A stretch of DNA of 64,000 bases from Micromonospora siamensis (GTDB taxonomy: Bacteria > Actinomycetota > Actinomycetes > Mycobacteriales > Micromonosporaceae). How positions within the stretch are numbered: position 1 is the stretch's first letter; each line of letters opens with the position of its first letter. The DNA lies in assembly GCF_900090305.1 (NCBI RefSeq), contig NZ_LT607751.1:124001-188000 (forward strand). Reading direction: 5' to 3'. The position numbers and the translations under genes are program-made. This document shows, piece after piece, positions 1 through 9,595 of the stretch. The notes beneath the pieces were generated by a model, which saw only the letters and a list, made by a program, of their open reading frames with translations, made no database searches and was not told where the DNA came from.

Positions 1-74
1 GCGGTGAGTGTCGTGGCGGCCAGCAGGACGGCGGCGGAGAGCGGGACGACGCGCGACCGGAAGGGGTGAGCCAC
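1..74 (-). CDS. N-terminus of a secreted or membrane protein (partial, runs off the left edge)
   Basis: Reading leftward from a GTG at 74, the frame stays open to the window edge. It gives MAHPFRSRVVPLSAAVLLAA followed by TTLT: a short basic start followed by a hydrophobic core, which is what a signal peptide or first membrane helix looks like. No clear Shine-Dalgarno lies upstream, so the start is uncertain. The gene is co-directional with glpD. Nothing about its function can be said from 24 residues. Confidence 0.4.
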   Translation of the reverse strand, partial: MAHPFRSRVVPLSAAVLLAATTLT

Positions 75-112
75 TCGCCGGAAATTACCGTACGACGGGA
101 ATTGCGCATAGC

Positions 113-141
113 GGCCGACCGGTTCGGACCCTCCGTCGGCC
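113..141 (-). terminator. hairpin downstream of glpD
   Basis: GGCCGAC (113-119) pairs with GTCGGCC (135-141), with an inner GGT/ACC pairing in the loop. It lies 17 bases past the glpD stop. There is no U-tract, as is usual in high-GC actinobacteria. The role as terminator is inferred from position and fold. Confidence 0.4.
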
Positions 142-157
142 AGTCGGGTGGGATCGG

Positions 158-2026
158 TCAGCGGGACGAGGACGGCAGTTCGACGCTGTCGCCGTCGCCA
201 CCCCGGTCGGCGGCGAAACCCCGGACGTCCGGAGCGCCGAGCCGCGCCGCGTCCGCCGCGGCGTCGTCCACCATGGACTGCGACTGCCGCTCCGCGGCCA
301 CCCGCGCCCGGTAGTGGGACACCTCACGCTCCCGGGTGGACTCGTCCCAGCCCAGCACGGCGCCCATCAGCTCCGCGGTGTGCCCCGCCGACTCCAGGCC
401 GCGGTGGCTGGTCTCGAAGGAGATCCGGGTACGCCGGGTGAGCACGTCCTCCAGGTGCAGCGCCCCCTCCGCGCGGGTCGCGTACGTCACCTCGGCCGCC
501 AGGTATTCCGGCGCCCCGGCCAGCGGCGCGGCGAGCAGCGGCTCGGCGTCGATCAGGGCCAGCAGCTCCAGGGTGAGCGTGCCGTACCGCTCCAGCAGGT
601 GCTCCACCACGCCGACCGGCACCCCGTGCCGGCGGGCCAGGTCGGCCCGGTCCCGCCACATCGCCGCGTACCCGTCGGCGCCCAGCAGCGGCAGGTCCGC
701 GGTCCGCGACGGGCGGGCGCCGCCCAGCCGGCGGACCGCCCGGTCCACCACGTCGGAGGCCATCACCCGGTACGTCGTGTACTTGCCGCCAGCCACCAGC
801 AGCAGCCCGAGCATCGGCTCGAAGACGGCGTGCTCCCGGGACAGCTTGGAGGTGGAGTCCGCCTCGCCGGCCAGCAGCGGACGCAGCCCGGCGTAGACGC
901 CCTCGATGTCGTCGGTGGTGAGCGGCTTGTCCAGCACCGTGTTGACCTGGTCGAGCAGATACTGGATGTCGCGGGCGGTGGCCGACGGATGGGACCGGTC
1001 CAGCTGCCAGTCGGTGTCCGTGGTGCCGATGATCCAGTGCCCGCCCCAGGGGATCACGAAGAGCACGCTGGTGGCGGTCCGCAGGATCAGCCCGGTCTCG
1101 CCGGTGATCGCCGAGCGGGGCACCACCAGGTGCACCCCCTTGGAGGCCCGGACCCGGATGCCGGGGCGCAGCCCGACGTCGTTGAGCATCCGCGACATGT
1201 CGTCGCTCCACACGCCGGTGGCGCCGATGACCGTGCGGGCGCGTACCTCGAACTCGGCGTCCGGGGAGCCGGCGGGCGCCTCCAGGTCGCGGACCCGGAC
1301 CCCGGTCACCTCGCGGGCCTGGCGGACCAGGCCGACCGCCCGGGCGCTGGTCACCACGGTGGCGCCCAGGCTGGCCGCGGTGCGGGCCAGGGTGACCACC
1401 AGCCGGGCGTCGTCGACCTGGCCGTCGTAGTAGCGGATCGCCCCGGCCAGGGTGTCCCCGCGCAGGCTGGGGAAGGCCCGGCGGGCCCCCTCCCGGGTCA
1501 GGTGCCGGTGCAGCGGCATGCCCCGCCCGCCGCCGAAGATCCCGGCGAAGGCGTCGTAGACGGCGACCCCGGCGCCGTAGTAGGAGCGGCGGAACAGCCG
1601 GGCCGGCAGGTCGCGCAGCCGCTCCCCGGCGGGGAGCGGGACCAGGAACGGGATCGGCCGGACCAGGTGCGGGGCGAGCCGGGTGGCCAGCAGCCCCCGC
1701 TCGGTCAACGCCTCGTGGACCAGGTGGAACTCCAACTGCTCCAGGTAGCGCAGGCCGCCGTGGATCAGCTTGCTGGACCGGCTGGAGGTGCCGGCGGCGA
1801 AGTCGCGGGCCTCGACCAGGGCCACCTTGAGCCCTCGGGAGGCGGCGTCCAGGGCGGCCCCCGCCCCGGTCACCCCACCCCCGATGACCAGCACGTCGAA
1901 CTGCTCGGTGCGGAGTCTGCGCAGGTCAGCCTCGCGGCGCTGCGGCGAGAGCTGGCCGGCGGCGGATCGGGTCACGTTGGGGTCGCGCACCCGTCCACGG
2001 TAACCGTCCGGGCCCGACGGCGACAC
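158..2026 (-). CDS. glpD: glycerol-3-phosphate dehydrogenase, FAD-dependent
   Basis: This enzyme oxidises sn-glycerol 3-phosphate to dihydroxyacetone phosphate and passes electrons to quinone at the membrane. The 622-residue product has the FAD-binding segment VLVIGGGVTGAGAALDAASR near residue 45 and the GlpD signature SSKLIHGGLRYLEQLEFHLV shortly after. The substrate-binding barrel follows, and the GlpD C-terminal helical domain runs from about residue 440 to 580. Length is slightly above the usual 500-580 because of N- and C-terminal tails. The start used is a GTG at 2026; an in-frame GTG about 36 bases further in (VRDPNVT) is also possible. It begins 18 bases after the AlbA_2 gene ends, so the two may be cotranscribed. 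Confidence 0.93.
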   Translation of the reverse strand: MSPSGPDGYRGRVRDPNVTRSAAGQLSPQRREADLRRLRTEQFDVLVIGGGVTGAGAALDAASRGLKVALVEARDFAAGTSSRSSKLIHGGLRYLEQLEFHLVHEALTERGLLATRLAPHLVRPIPFLVPLPAGERLRDLPARLFRRSYYGAGVAVYDAFAGIFGGGRGMPLHRHLTREGARRAFPSLRGDTLAGAIRYYDGQVDDARLVVTLARTAASLGATVVTSARAVGLVRQAREVTGVRVRDLEAPAGSPDAEFEVRARTVIGATGVWSDDMSRMLNDVGLRPGIRVRASKGVHLVVPRSAITGETGLILRTATSVLFVIPWGGHWIIGTTDTDWQLDRSHPSATARDIQYLLDQVNTVLDKPLTTDDIEGVYAGLRPLLAGEADSTSKLSREHAVFEPMLGLLLVAGGKYTTYRVMASDVVDRAVRRLGGARPSRTADLPLLGADGYAAMWRDRADLARRHGVPVGVVEHLLERYGTLTLELLALIDAEPLLAAPLAGAPEYLAAEVTYATRAEGALHLEDVLTRRTRISFETSHRGLESAGHTAELMGAVLGWDESTREREVSHYRARVAAERQSQSMVDDAAADAARLGAPDVRGFAADRGGDGDSVELPSSSR

Positions 2027-2044
2027 GCCCCGCCAGCCAACCGA

Positions 2045-3865
2045 TCACCCGTCGCCGTCGCGTGGGCTCCGGCCGGTCGGCTGGAGGGCCGGTCCGGCGA
2101 TGAAGTGCGCGCTTCGCCCGCTACCCTCGCCTCGGAGTAGCAGGCCAGCTCGTTCGAGCCGCTCCAGTTGGCCGCGCGCTCCGGTGTAGGTCAGCCCCGT
2201 GAGGGCTGAGTGGTCTCCTGACGAGTACCGGTCGTGGCTGGCCAACCACCGCCGTGCCACGTCCTCGGCACCGGCCAGGTCCGGCCGGACGTAGGACAGC
2301 ACGCCACGACGCCGCAGGACCTCGTTCCCCGCACTCTCGTCGACCACCGACACCGCTTCGTCGGTCAGCACCCACACGTCCTTGTACCGCTTGATCAGCG
2401 AGGCCTCGCCCACCACGCAGTCCGCCGCGACCTCCAGCGCCTCGGCCGCCTCGGCCTCGCCGCGTTGCAGGATCCGGGTGAGATGCAGCGCCGTGGTGAA
2501 GGGTTCGTGCAGGAGGGTGTGAACGATCAGGGCCACCTTCACGTCCCGCTGGCGGACCTCGGGCCGGATGCCGGCCATCAGGTTCATCACCGGAACCACG
2601 GGCGAGCCACCGACCAGCCGCACCCGCACCCGTGGGCCCGCCTCCTCCCGCAGCAGGGGCGGTCGGTGGCCGAGCACGACCATGTCGCGGTACATCCGAT
2701 CGACGCCCAACCCCTGCTTCTCCACCAGCCGCAGCGCGCGGAAGAGGTCGGCGAGCGCCGGATACCGCGCATAGCGCTGGGTCAGGGCGGTGTCGGAGGT
2801 GATCCCGCCGGCGAATCCCCCGGGGCTGACCACCTCGATGGCGGAATCCTCCTCGATCCAGGTGACGGCCACCGGGTCGGACTGCATCCAGTCCCGGTGG
2901 ACCACCCCGTTCAGCACCGCCTCACGAACCGCCCCTGGCGGCAGCTGACGGACGTAGTTCTGGGCGAAGCCCGGACCGGCGGTGAGCCGCACCGCCTTGT
3001 TCAGGGTGTCCAGCCGCTCGTCCACCAGGGCGATCTGTTCCAGCAGGCTGAGGCCGACCATCTGCCGGGGAGCACTCAACAGTTCACCGCCTTCGACGTC
3101 CCAGACGGACAGGCTGATGTGGGTCCGATCGGCCGGGCAGAAGGTCAGGGCCCCGGCGGCGGTGAGCCGACCGTCCGGCCGAAGGACGCCGAGGGACCGC
3201 AGGAGGTCGCCCGTGGTGCCACCGATCTCCGCGGCGGCATCCGCGTCACCCGCGGCGAGGTAGCGGCGGGCGACGGCGACCGCCCCGGGGGAGACGTCGG
3301 CCTCCGTCCGCTGGGTCACCTGAGCCATCGGATCGTGCCCGGCGCTCAGCTGTCGGTGCAGCCACCACTCGGCACGGTCCACCCCGACGCAGTGTCCCCC
3401 TGTCCGCCACCGGATGCGTCCGTTGAGGTCCTCCACCGGCTCGCGCGCCTCGGCCACGTAGAGCACGAGCAGTCGTACGCCCTCGACGCGCCGTTCCTCG
3501 ACGGCGGAAGCGACGCCGACGTGTTCGTAGACGCGGTGCCGCAACCATTCAGCGTCCAGCCCTGCGCCGAGCAGCTGGCCGGTGCGATCCTCGACGCCGA
3601 CCAGCAGGGCGCCCCCGCCGGGGGTGTTCGCCATGCAGGTCACCTCGTTGGCCAGCTGGCGGGCCGCCTCCTGATTGTGCGGCTCGCCGACCAGGAGGCT
3701 GCCGCCGCGACCCCGCCGGCCGGCCTCTTCCTTGCAGTCGACCTTCTCCCGCTCGGCGAGGGTCGGCAGCACACCGGCGCGCAACTTGGCGAGCACCCCG
3801 TCGACCAGCACGCGCAGGTGCTCGCGGGCTTCCACCAGGTCCGAACCGGGACTGAATGACGACAT
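2045..3865 (-). CDS. AlbA_2 (Schlafen-like) domain transcriptional regulator / RecG-like ATP-binding protein
   Basis: This is a 606-residue member of the AlbA_2-HATPase_c_4 family, usually annotated as an ATP-binding or helix-turn-helix transcriptional regulator. The AlbA_2 (Schlafen AlbA_2) domain fills residues 30-165, with the family pattern KVDCKEEAGRR then NTPGGGALLVGVED. The middle HATPase_c_4 region carries REAVLNGVVHRDW and IEVVSPGGFAGGI. A winged-helix segment lies at the C-terminus (residues about 555-590). ATG 3865 is preceded by GGGG; a GTG at 3880 is an alternative start. Members often sit with stress or defence genes, but here the neighbours are metabolic. The DNA target is unknown; a short inverted repeat lies just upstream. 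Confidence 0.8.
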   Translation of the reverse strand: MSSFSPGSDLVEAREHLRVLVDGVLAKLRAGVLPTLAEREKVDCKEEAGRRGRGGSLLVGEPHNQEAARQLANEVTCMANTPGGGALLVGVEDRTGQLLGAGLDAEWLRHRVYEHVGVASAVEERRVEGVRLLVLYVAEAREPVEDLNGRIRWRTGGHCVGVDRAEWWLHRQLSAGHDPMAQVTQRTEADVSPGAVAVARRYLAAGDADAAAEIGGTTGDLLRSLGVLRPDGRLTAAGALTFCPADRTHISLSVWDVEGGELLSAPRQMVGLSLLEQIALVDERLDTLNKAVRLTAGPGFAQNYVRQLPPGAVREAVLNGVVHRDWMQSDPVAVTWIEEDSAIEVVSPGGFAGGITSDTALTQRYARYPALADLFRALRLVEKQGLGVDRMYRDMVVLGHRPPLLREEAGPRVRVRLVGGSPVVPVMNLMAGIRPEVRQRDVKVALIVHTLLHEPFTTALHLTRILQRGEAEAAEALEVAADCVVGEASLIKRYKDVWVLTDEAVSVVDESAGNEVLRRRGVLSYVRPDLAGAEDVARRWLASHDRYSSGDHSALTGLTYTGARGQLERLERAGLLLRGEGSGRSAHFIAGPALQPTGRSPRDGDG

Positions 3866-3890
3866 GTCCCCACGGTACACGTCCTACTTA

Positions 3891-3913
3891 CAATTTGGCG
3901 GCACCCTAAATTG
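3891..3913. promoter_or_regulatory. AT-rich inverted repeat between divergent genes
   Basis: CAATTT (3891-3896) and AAATTG (3908-3913) form an inverted repeat with an 11-base spacer, in one of the few AT-rich spots of the region. It lies 25 bases upstream of the AlbA_2-type regulator and 72 bases upstream of the membrane protease. It could be a promoter core or an autoregulatory operator. That role is inference from position only. Confidence 0.35.
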
Positions 3914-3985
3914 CAACTTGACCCGCCGAACTCACCGAGACCTTTCCTTTACGGCCCACCGTCGTACGGTTTCGGGGTGTACGCC

Positions 3986-6378
3986 ATGCCGCCACCCCCG
4001 CCCGCCGTCGAGAACCGCCCGTCCGGGCCGTGGCCCGTGGTGGCCGCCGTGCTGGCCGGCCTCTGGACCGTCCCGGTGGTGGTGCTCCCGCAGGTCGCCG
4101 GCTGGCTGGTCGAGCAGATCGTGGCGAACCAGGGCGGCGGCCGCCCGCTCTGGCTCTGGCCGGTGGTCGCCCTGGTCACCGTGCTGCTGGTCGGCCTGCC
4201 GGCCCTGCTGCTGGCGCTGCTGCCCCGGTCGGTGGCGGTCCGGGCCACCGGCCGGGTGTGGCTGGGCGCCGTCCTGACCTCGGGTGCCCTCGCGGTGTGG
4301 CGGCTGCTGCCGCTCGTGCACCACGAGGCGTACCTGGCGGCGCTGGCCGGCACCGCCGCGCTGGGCGCGCTGGTGCTGACCCGGCTGGCCCGCCGGCGTA
4401 CCCCGGGAGTGGCCCCGGCGGGCGGCCGGCGGCCGGGCCCGGTGACCCTGCTCGCCGTGGCGGCCGGCCTGGCCCTGCTGCTCCCCTGGCTCGGGCTCGG
4501 AGCGTTGGGCGGCCTGCTGGAGACGGTGCTCGCCGGGCTGGCCGCCGCCGCGGTCGGCGCGCTCGCCGCGGCGCTGCTCGACGCCGGCTTCTGGGCGGCG
4601 TTCACGGTCGGCGAGCCACCGCGGCCGGCCCGGCTGGTGCTGATCGGCGGCCTGGTCGCCGGGGTGGCGCTGTTGCTCGTCGCCGCCGGCACCGGACAGT
4701 CCGGGGTGCAGCTGCCGGCCCTGCTCACCGTGCCGCCGGCCGGTTTCCTGGCGGCCGCGCTGCACGTCGCGTCCCGCCGCGCCGGCGACCGGGGCGGACG
4801 CGCCGCGGTCGGCTGGCCGGTCGGGCTGGCCGTGCTCGGGCCGCTGGCCTTCACCGACCCCGAGGAGATCTCGCTGCCGCTGCTCACCGGGCGGGACGTG
4901 CCGTGGTGGACGGCAGTGGCGACCGCGGCCGGGCTGGGCGCCGCGCTGCTGCTCGCCGTCGGGTACGGCGTGCTGCTCGCCCGTCGCCGGGCCGGCGTGC
5001 CGTCCCGGCGGGTGGCCGCGACGGCCGCGCTGGTGCTGCTCGCCGCCGCCGTCCTGGTCGACGTCGTGCCGGGCCACCCCGGGCTGTACGGCGAGCGGCT
5101 GCTGGTGGTGCTGCGCGCCCAGGCCGACCTGAGCGGTGTGCCGGCCGGGGCGCCCGGGCGGGCCGGCCGGGACGCCCGGGCCGCCGAGGTCTACCGGCGG
5201 CTGGTGGAGACCGCCGACCGCAGCCAGGCGGACCTGCGCCGGCAGCTCACCCGGCTGCACCTCAACCCGACGCCGTACTACCTGGTCAACGCGATCGAGG
5301 TGGACGGCGGCCCGGGGGTACGCGCCTGGCTGTCGAGCCGTCCCGAGGTGTCCCGGGTGCTGGTCAGCCAGCGGCTCCGCCCGCTGCCGGCTCCCGCGCC
5401 GCCGGCCCGCGGCGACCGGCCCGCCCCACCGGCCCGGAGTGGAACATCCGGCTGATCGGCGCCGACCGGGTCTGGACCGAGCTGGGGGTGACCGGCGCCG
5501 GGGTGGTGGTGGGCAGCTCCGACTCGGGGGTCGACGGCACGCACCCGGCGCTGGCCGCCGGTTTCCGGGGCGGCGACGACTCCTGGTACGACCCGTGGGA
5601 GCACACCCGCCGCCCCACCGATCGGCAGGGGCACGGCACCCACACGGCGGGCAGCGCGGTCGGGCGCGACGGCATCGGGGTGGCGCCGGGCGCCCGTTGG
5701 GTGGGCTGCGTCAACCTGGACCGCAACCTCGGCAACCCGGGCTACTACCTCGACTGCCTCCAGTTCATGCTGGCGCCCTTCCCGCCCGGCGGCGACCCGT
5801 TCACCGACGGCCGGCCCGGCCGGGCACCGGACGTCCTCACCAACTCGTGGGGCTGCCCGCCGGTCGAGGGTTGCGACGCCGCGGCGCTGCGGCCGGCCAC
5901 CGCCGCGCTGGAGTCCGCCGGGATCATGGTGGTCGCCGCCGCCGGCAACTCCGGGCCGGGCTGCGGCACCGTCGCCGACCCGCCGGCGCCCTACCCGGAC
6001 GTGCTGACCGTGGGGGCGGTGGACCGGGAACGCCGGGTCACCGACTTCTCCAGCCGGGGTCCGACCGCGGGTGGCGCCGGCAAACCGGACCTGGTCGCCC
6101 CGGGCGCGGCGGTGCTCTCCGCGATGCCCGGCGGCGGGTACGCGACCCTGGACGGCACCTCGATGGCGACGCCGCAGGTGGCCGGGGTGGTGGCGCTGAT
6201 GTGGTCGGCGAACCCGGCGCTGGTCGGTGACCTGACCCGGACCCGGGCGATCCTGCGGGACACCGCCGCCCCGGTGCCGGCGACGACCGAGGGCCGGTGC
6301 GGTGGCACCGCCGACGTCTCCGGCGCCGGCCTGGTCGACGCGTACGCGGCGGTGCGGGCGGCGCGGACGGTCCGCTGA
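3986..6378 (+). pseudogene. membrane-anchored S8 (subtilisin-like) serine protease, interrupted by a frameshift near 5400-5440
   Basis: Two overlapping open frames together encode one protein. The first (ATG 3986 to TGA 5455) has about ten hydrophobic helices and then an I9-like propeptide (YYLVNAIEVDGG, VSRVLVSQRLRPLP). It reads into SGTSG and stops. The next frame continues with GPEWNIRLIGADRVW and the full S8 domain to 6378. Catalytic Asp (SSDSGVDGTHP), His (GHGTHTAGS), oxyanion Asn (AAGNSGPG) and Ser (DGTSMATPQVAG) are all present. One missing base in the C/G-rich stretch at 5390-5440 would rejoin the frames, so this may be a sequencing error, a recent mutation or, less likely, recoding. 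The S8 half has no good start of its own. Its likely role, if intact, is proteolysis at the outer membrane face. Confidence 0.75.
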
Positions 6379-6424
6379 CCGAGGGATGTCGCCCGCCCGC
6401 CCGGATGCCCTAGGGTCGGCGGCC

Positions 6425-7351
6425 ATGGACACGGAGATCACCGTCGGCGAGCTGACCGCCGAGCAGACGCCGGCCGTGGTCGCCCTCTGCGAACGGGCGC
6501 TGGACCTGCCCGAGGACGCCACCGAGGCGGCAGCCGTCGTGGACACCGTCTGGACCCGGGCCGCCGCCGCCCGCCCGGTGGTCGGGCTCGGGGCGTACGC
6601 GGGGACGGAGCTGGTCGGGGTGCTGGTCGGCTCGATCTCGGGCGAGGACCCGCGGCTCGGGCACGTGGACCTGGTCGCGGTGGCCCCGGACCGGCGCCGC
6701 CGGGGCGTCGGGCGGGCCCTGCTGGCGGCGGCGGAACGCCTGCTGGCCGAGCGGGGCGCGACGGAGCTGCTGCTGGCCGGCAACCCGCCGTACTACGCCT
6801 GGCCCGGCATCGACGTCCGGTACACCCCGGCGGTCTGCCTGGCGCTGGCGCTCGGCCACCGGCAGGACCGTACGGCGTGGAACATGACCGCCGACCTGAC
6901 CGACGGCTCCCCCGCGCTGCGCCCGACCGACGACGCCGAGCGGCGGCTGGCCGAACGGGGCGTGGCCGTACGCCGGGCCGAGCCGGCGGACCTGCCGGCG
7001 CTGACCGCGTTCGCCCGGTCGGTCTTCGGCGGGGCGTGGGACGGCGAGCTGGCCGGCTCGGTGGGCCGCCCCGGCGCGGGCGCGCACCTGGCCGAGCGGA
7101 ACGGCGCGATCCTCGGCTTCGCCGCGTACGGGTCGGCCCGGCCGAGCTGGTTCGGGCCGATGGGCACCGCCCCGGAGGCGGCCGGTTCCGGCATCGGCGG
7201 GGTGCTGCTGCGGCGCTGCCTGCGCGACCAGCGGGCCGCCGGCCTGTCGTCGGCGCAGATCGGCTGGGTGGGGCCGGTGCCGTTCTACTCGGGCAGCGCG
7301 GGCGCCCGGATCGAGCGGGTCTTCCTGCTGTACCGCCGCACGATCGGATAA
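6425..7351 (+). CDS. tandem GNAT N-acetyltransferase
   Basis: This is a 308-residue protein with two GNAT folds. The first holds the acetyl-CoA loop VAPDRRRRGVGRALL (about residues 84-98). The second, weaker copy has AAGSGIGGVLLRRCLRDQRA near residue 255. ATG 6425 is chosen because it begins the conserved fold; the open frame extends upstream only into the 3' end of the protease gene. The substrate is unknown: many such double-GNAT proteins in actinobacteria acetylate small amines or antibiotics, but nothing here identifies it. It starts 46 bases after the protease and could be cotranscribed with it. Confidence 0.85.
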   Translation: MDTEITVGELTAEQTPAVVALCERALDLPEDATEAAAVVDTVWTRAAAARPVVGLGAYAGTELVGVLVGSISGEDPRLGHVDLVAVAPDRRRRGVGRALLAAAERLLAERGATELLLAGNPPYYAWPGIDVRYTPAVCLALALGHRQDRTAWNMTADLTDGSPALRPTDDAERRLAERGVAVRRAEPADLPALTAFARSVFGGAWDGELAGSVGRPGAGAHLAERNGAILGFAAYGSARPSWFGPMGTAPEAAGSGIGGVLLRRCLRDQRAAGLSSAQIGWVGPVPFYSGSAGARIERVFLLYRRTIG

Positions 7352-7385
7352 CTCCGGTTTCGCCGCTGCCGGGCGTCGGCACCCC

Positions 7386-7400
7386 CTACCGTTTCGGTAG
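7386..7400 (+). promoter_or_regulatory. perfect hairpin abutting the ribosome-binding site
   Basis: CTACCG-TTT-CGGTAG is a perfect 6-bp stem with a 3-base loop. Its 3' arm runs straight into the strong Shine-Dalgarno AGGAGG of the next small gene. It could stabilise the 5' end of the message or modulate ribosome access; both are inference. Confidence 0.45.
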
Positions 7401-7412
7401 GAGGAGGCGGCG

Positions 7413-7613
7413 ATGGCCACGGACGACGAACAGCTCGACGAGGGGCGGCGCGGCACCTGGCCGGAGGTCGGCGGCGGGCCCGCGAAGCTGCCGTTCGACC
7501 AGCGCGACTACGGCGACGCCGAGCAGCTGGCCGAGCTGACCGGCGCCGACGAGCCGGCCGGCGACGAACCGCTGGCGGTCGACGAGCCGGTCCGGATTCC
7601 ACCGCCGGACTGA
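7413..7613 (+). CDS. small acidic hypothetical protein (66 aa)
   Basis: This open frame has an excellent ribosome-binding site (GGAGGAGG about 5 bases before ATG 7413). It encodes a 66-residue hydrophilic, Asp/Glu-rich protein (MATDDEQLDEGRRGTWPEVG and so on) with no membrane segment and no domain I recognise. GC3 is high, like a real gene of this genome. It lies between the GNAT gene and a strong bidirectional terminator. Function unknown. Confidence 0.7.
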   Translation: MATDDEQLDEGRRGTWPEVGGGPAKLPFDQRDYGDAEQLAELTGADEPAGDEPLAVDEPVRIPPPD

Positions 7614-7637
7614 GTCGACCCGCACGAGCCGGACACA

Positions 7638-7677
7638 CGGAAGGGGGCGGACCGCTGACGCGGCCCGCCCCCTTCCG
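7638..7677. terminator. bidirectional terminator between convergent genes
   Basis: CGGAAGGGGGCGG (7638-7650) pairs perfectly with CCGCCCCCTTCCG (7665-7677), with a further CCGC/GCGG stem and a TGAC loop inside. It sits between the small gene ending at 7613 and groEL, whose stop is at 7699 on the other strand, so it can serve both. Confidence 0.85.
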
Positions 7678-7698
7678 GCGTACTGGATGGAGCTGGAC

Positions 7699-9545
<1,847 letters not shown>

Positions 9546-9553
9546 TGACTTGT

Positions 9554-9580
9554 TTAGCACTCTCCCCTGCCGAGTGCAAG
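9554..9580 (-). promoter_or_regulatory. CIRCE operator 2 (HrcA site) of groEL
   Basis: TTAGCACTC-N9-GAGTGCAAG has a perfect left CIRCE arm and a right arm with two changes from GAGTGCTAA. Its centre is 35 bases from that of the first element, so the two probably act together on the groEL promoter. The outer arm is only 16 bases from the stop of the next gene at 9596. Confidence 0.88.
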
Positions 9581-9595
9581 CACGAACGCCTCCGG

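Noticed and set aside
8..2140. Very long plus-strand open frame antisense to glpD, and similar long antisense frames (2234-3859, 7687-9816, 14588-16078, 20539-23085, 56519-60418)
   Set aside because: They are products of high GC content: third positions of the true genes fall at positions that rarely form stops in the opposite frame. The peptides are Arg/Gly/Pro/His-rich, carry no domain, and lie exactly over well-recognised genes.
5400..5455. Programmed -1 frameshift in the subtilisin gene
   Set aside because: No X-XXY-YYZ heptamer in the upstream frame and no obvious downstream pseudoknot. A one-base loss is simpler, though kept as a finding for checking.
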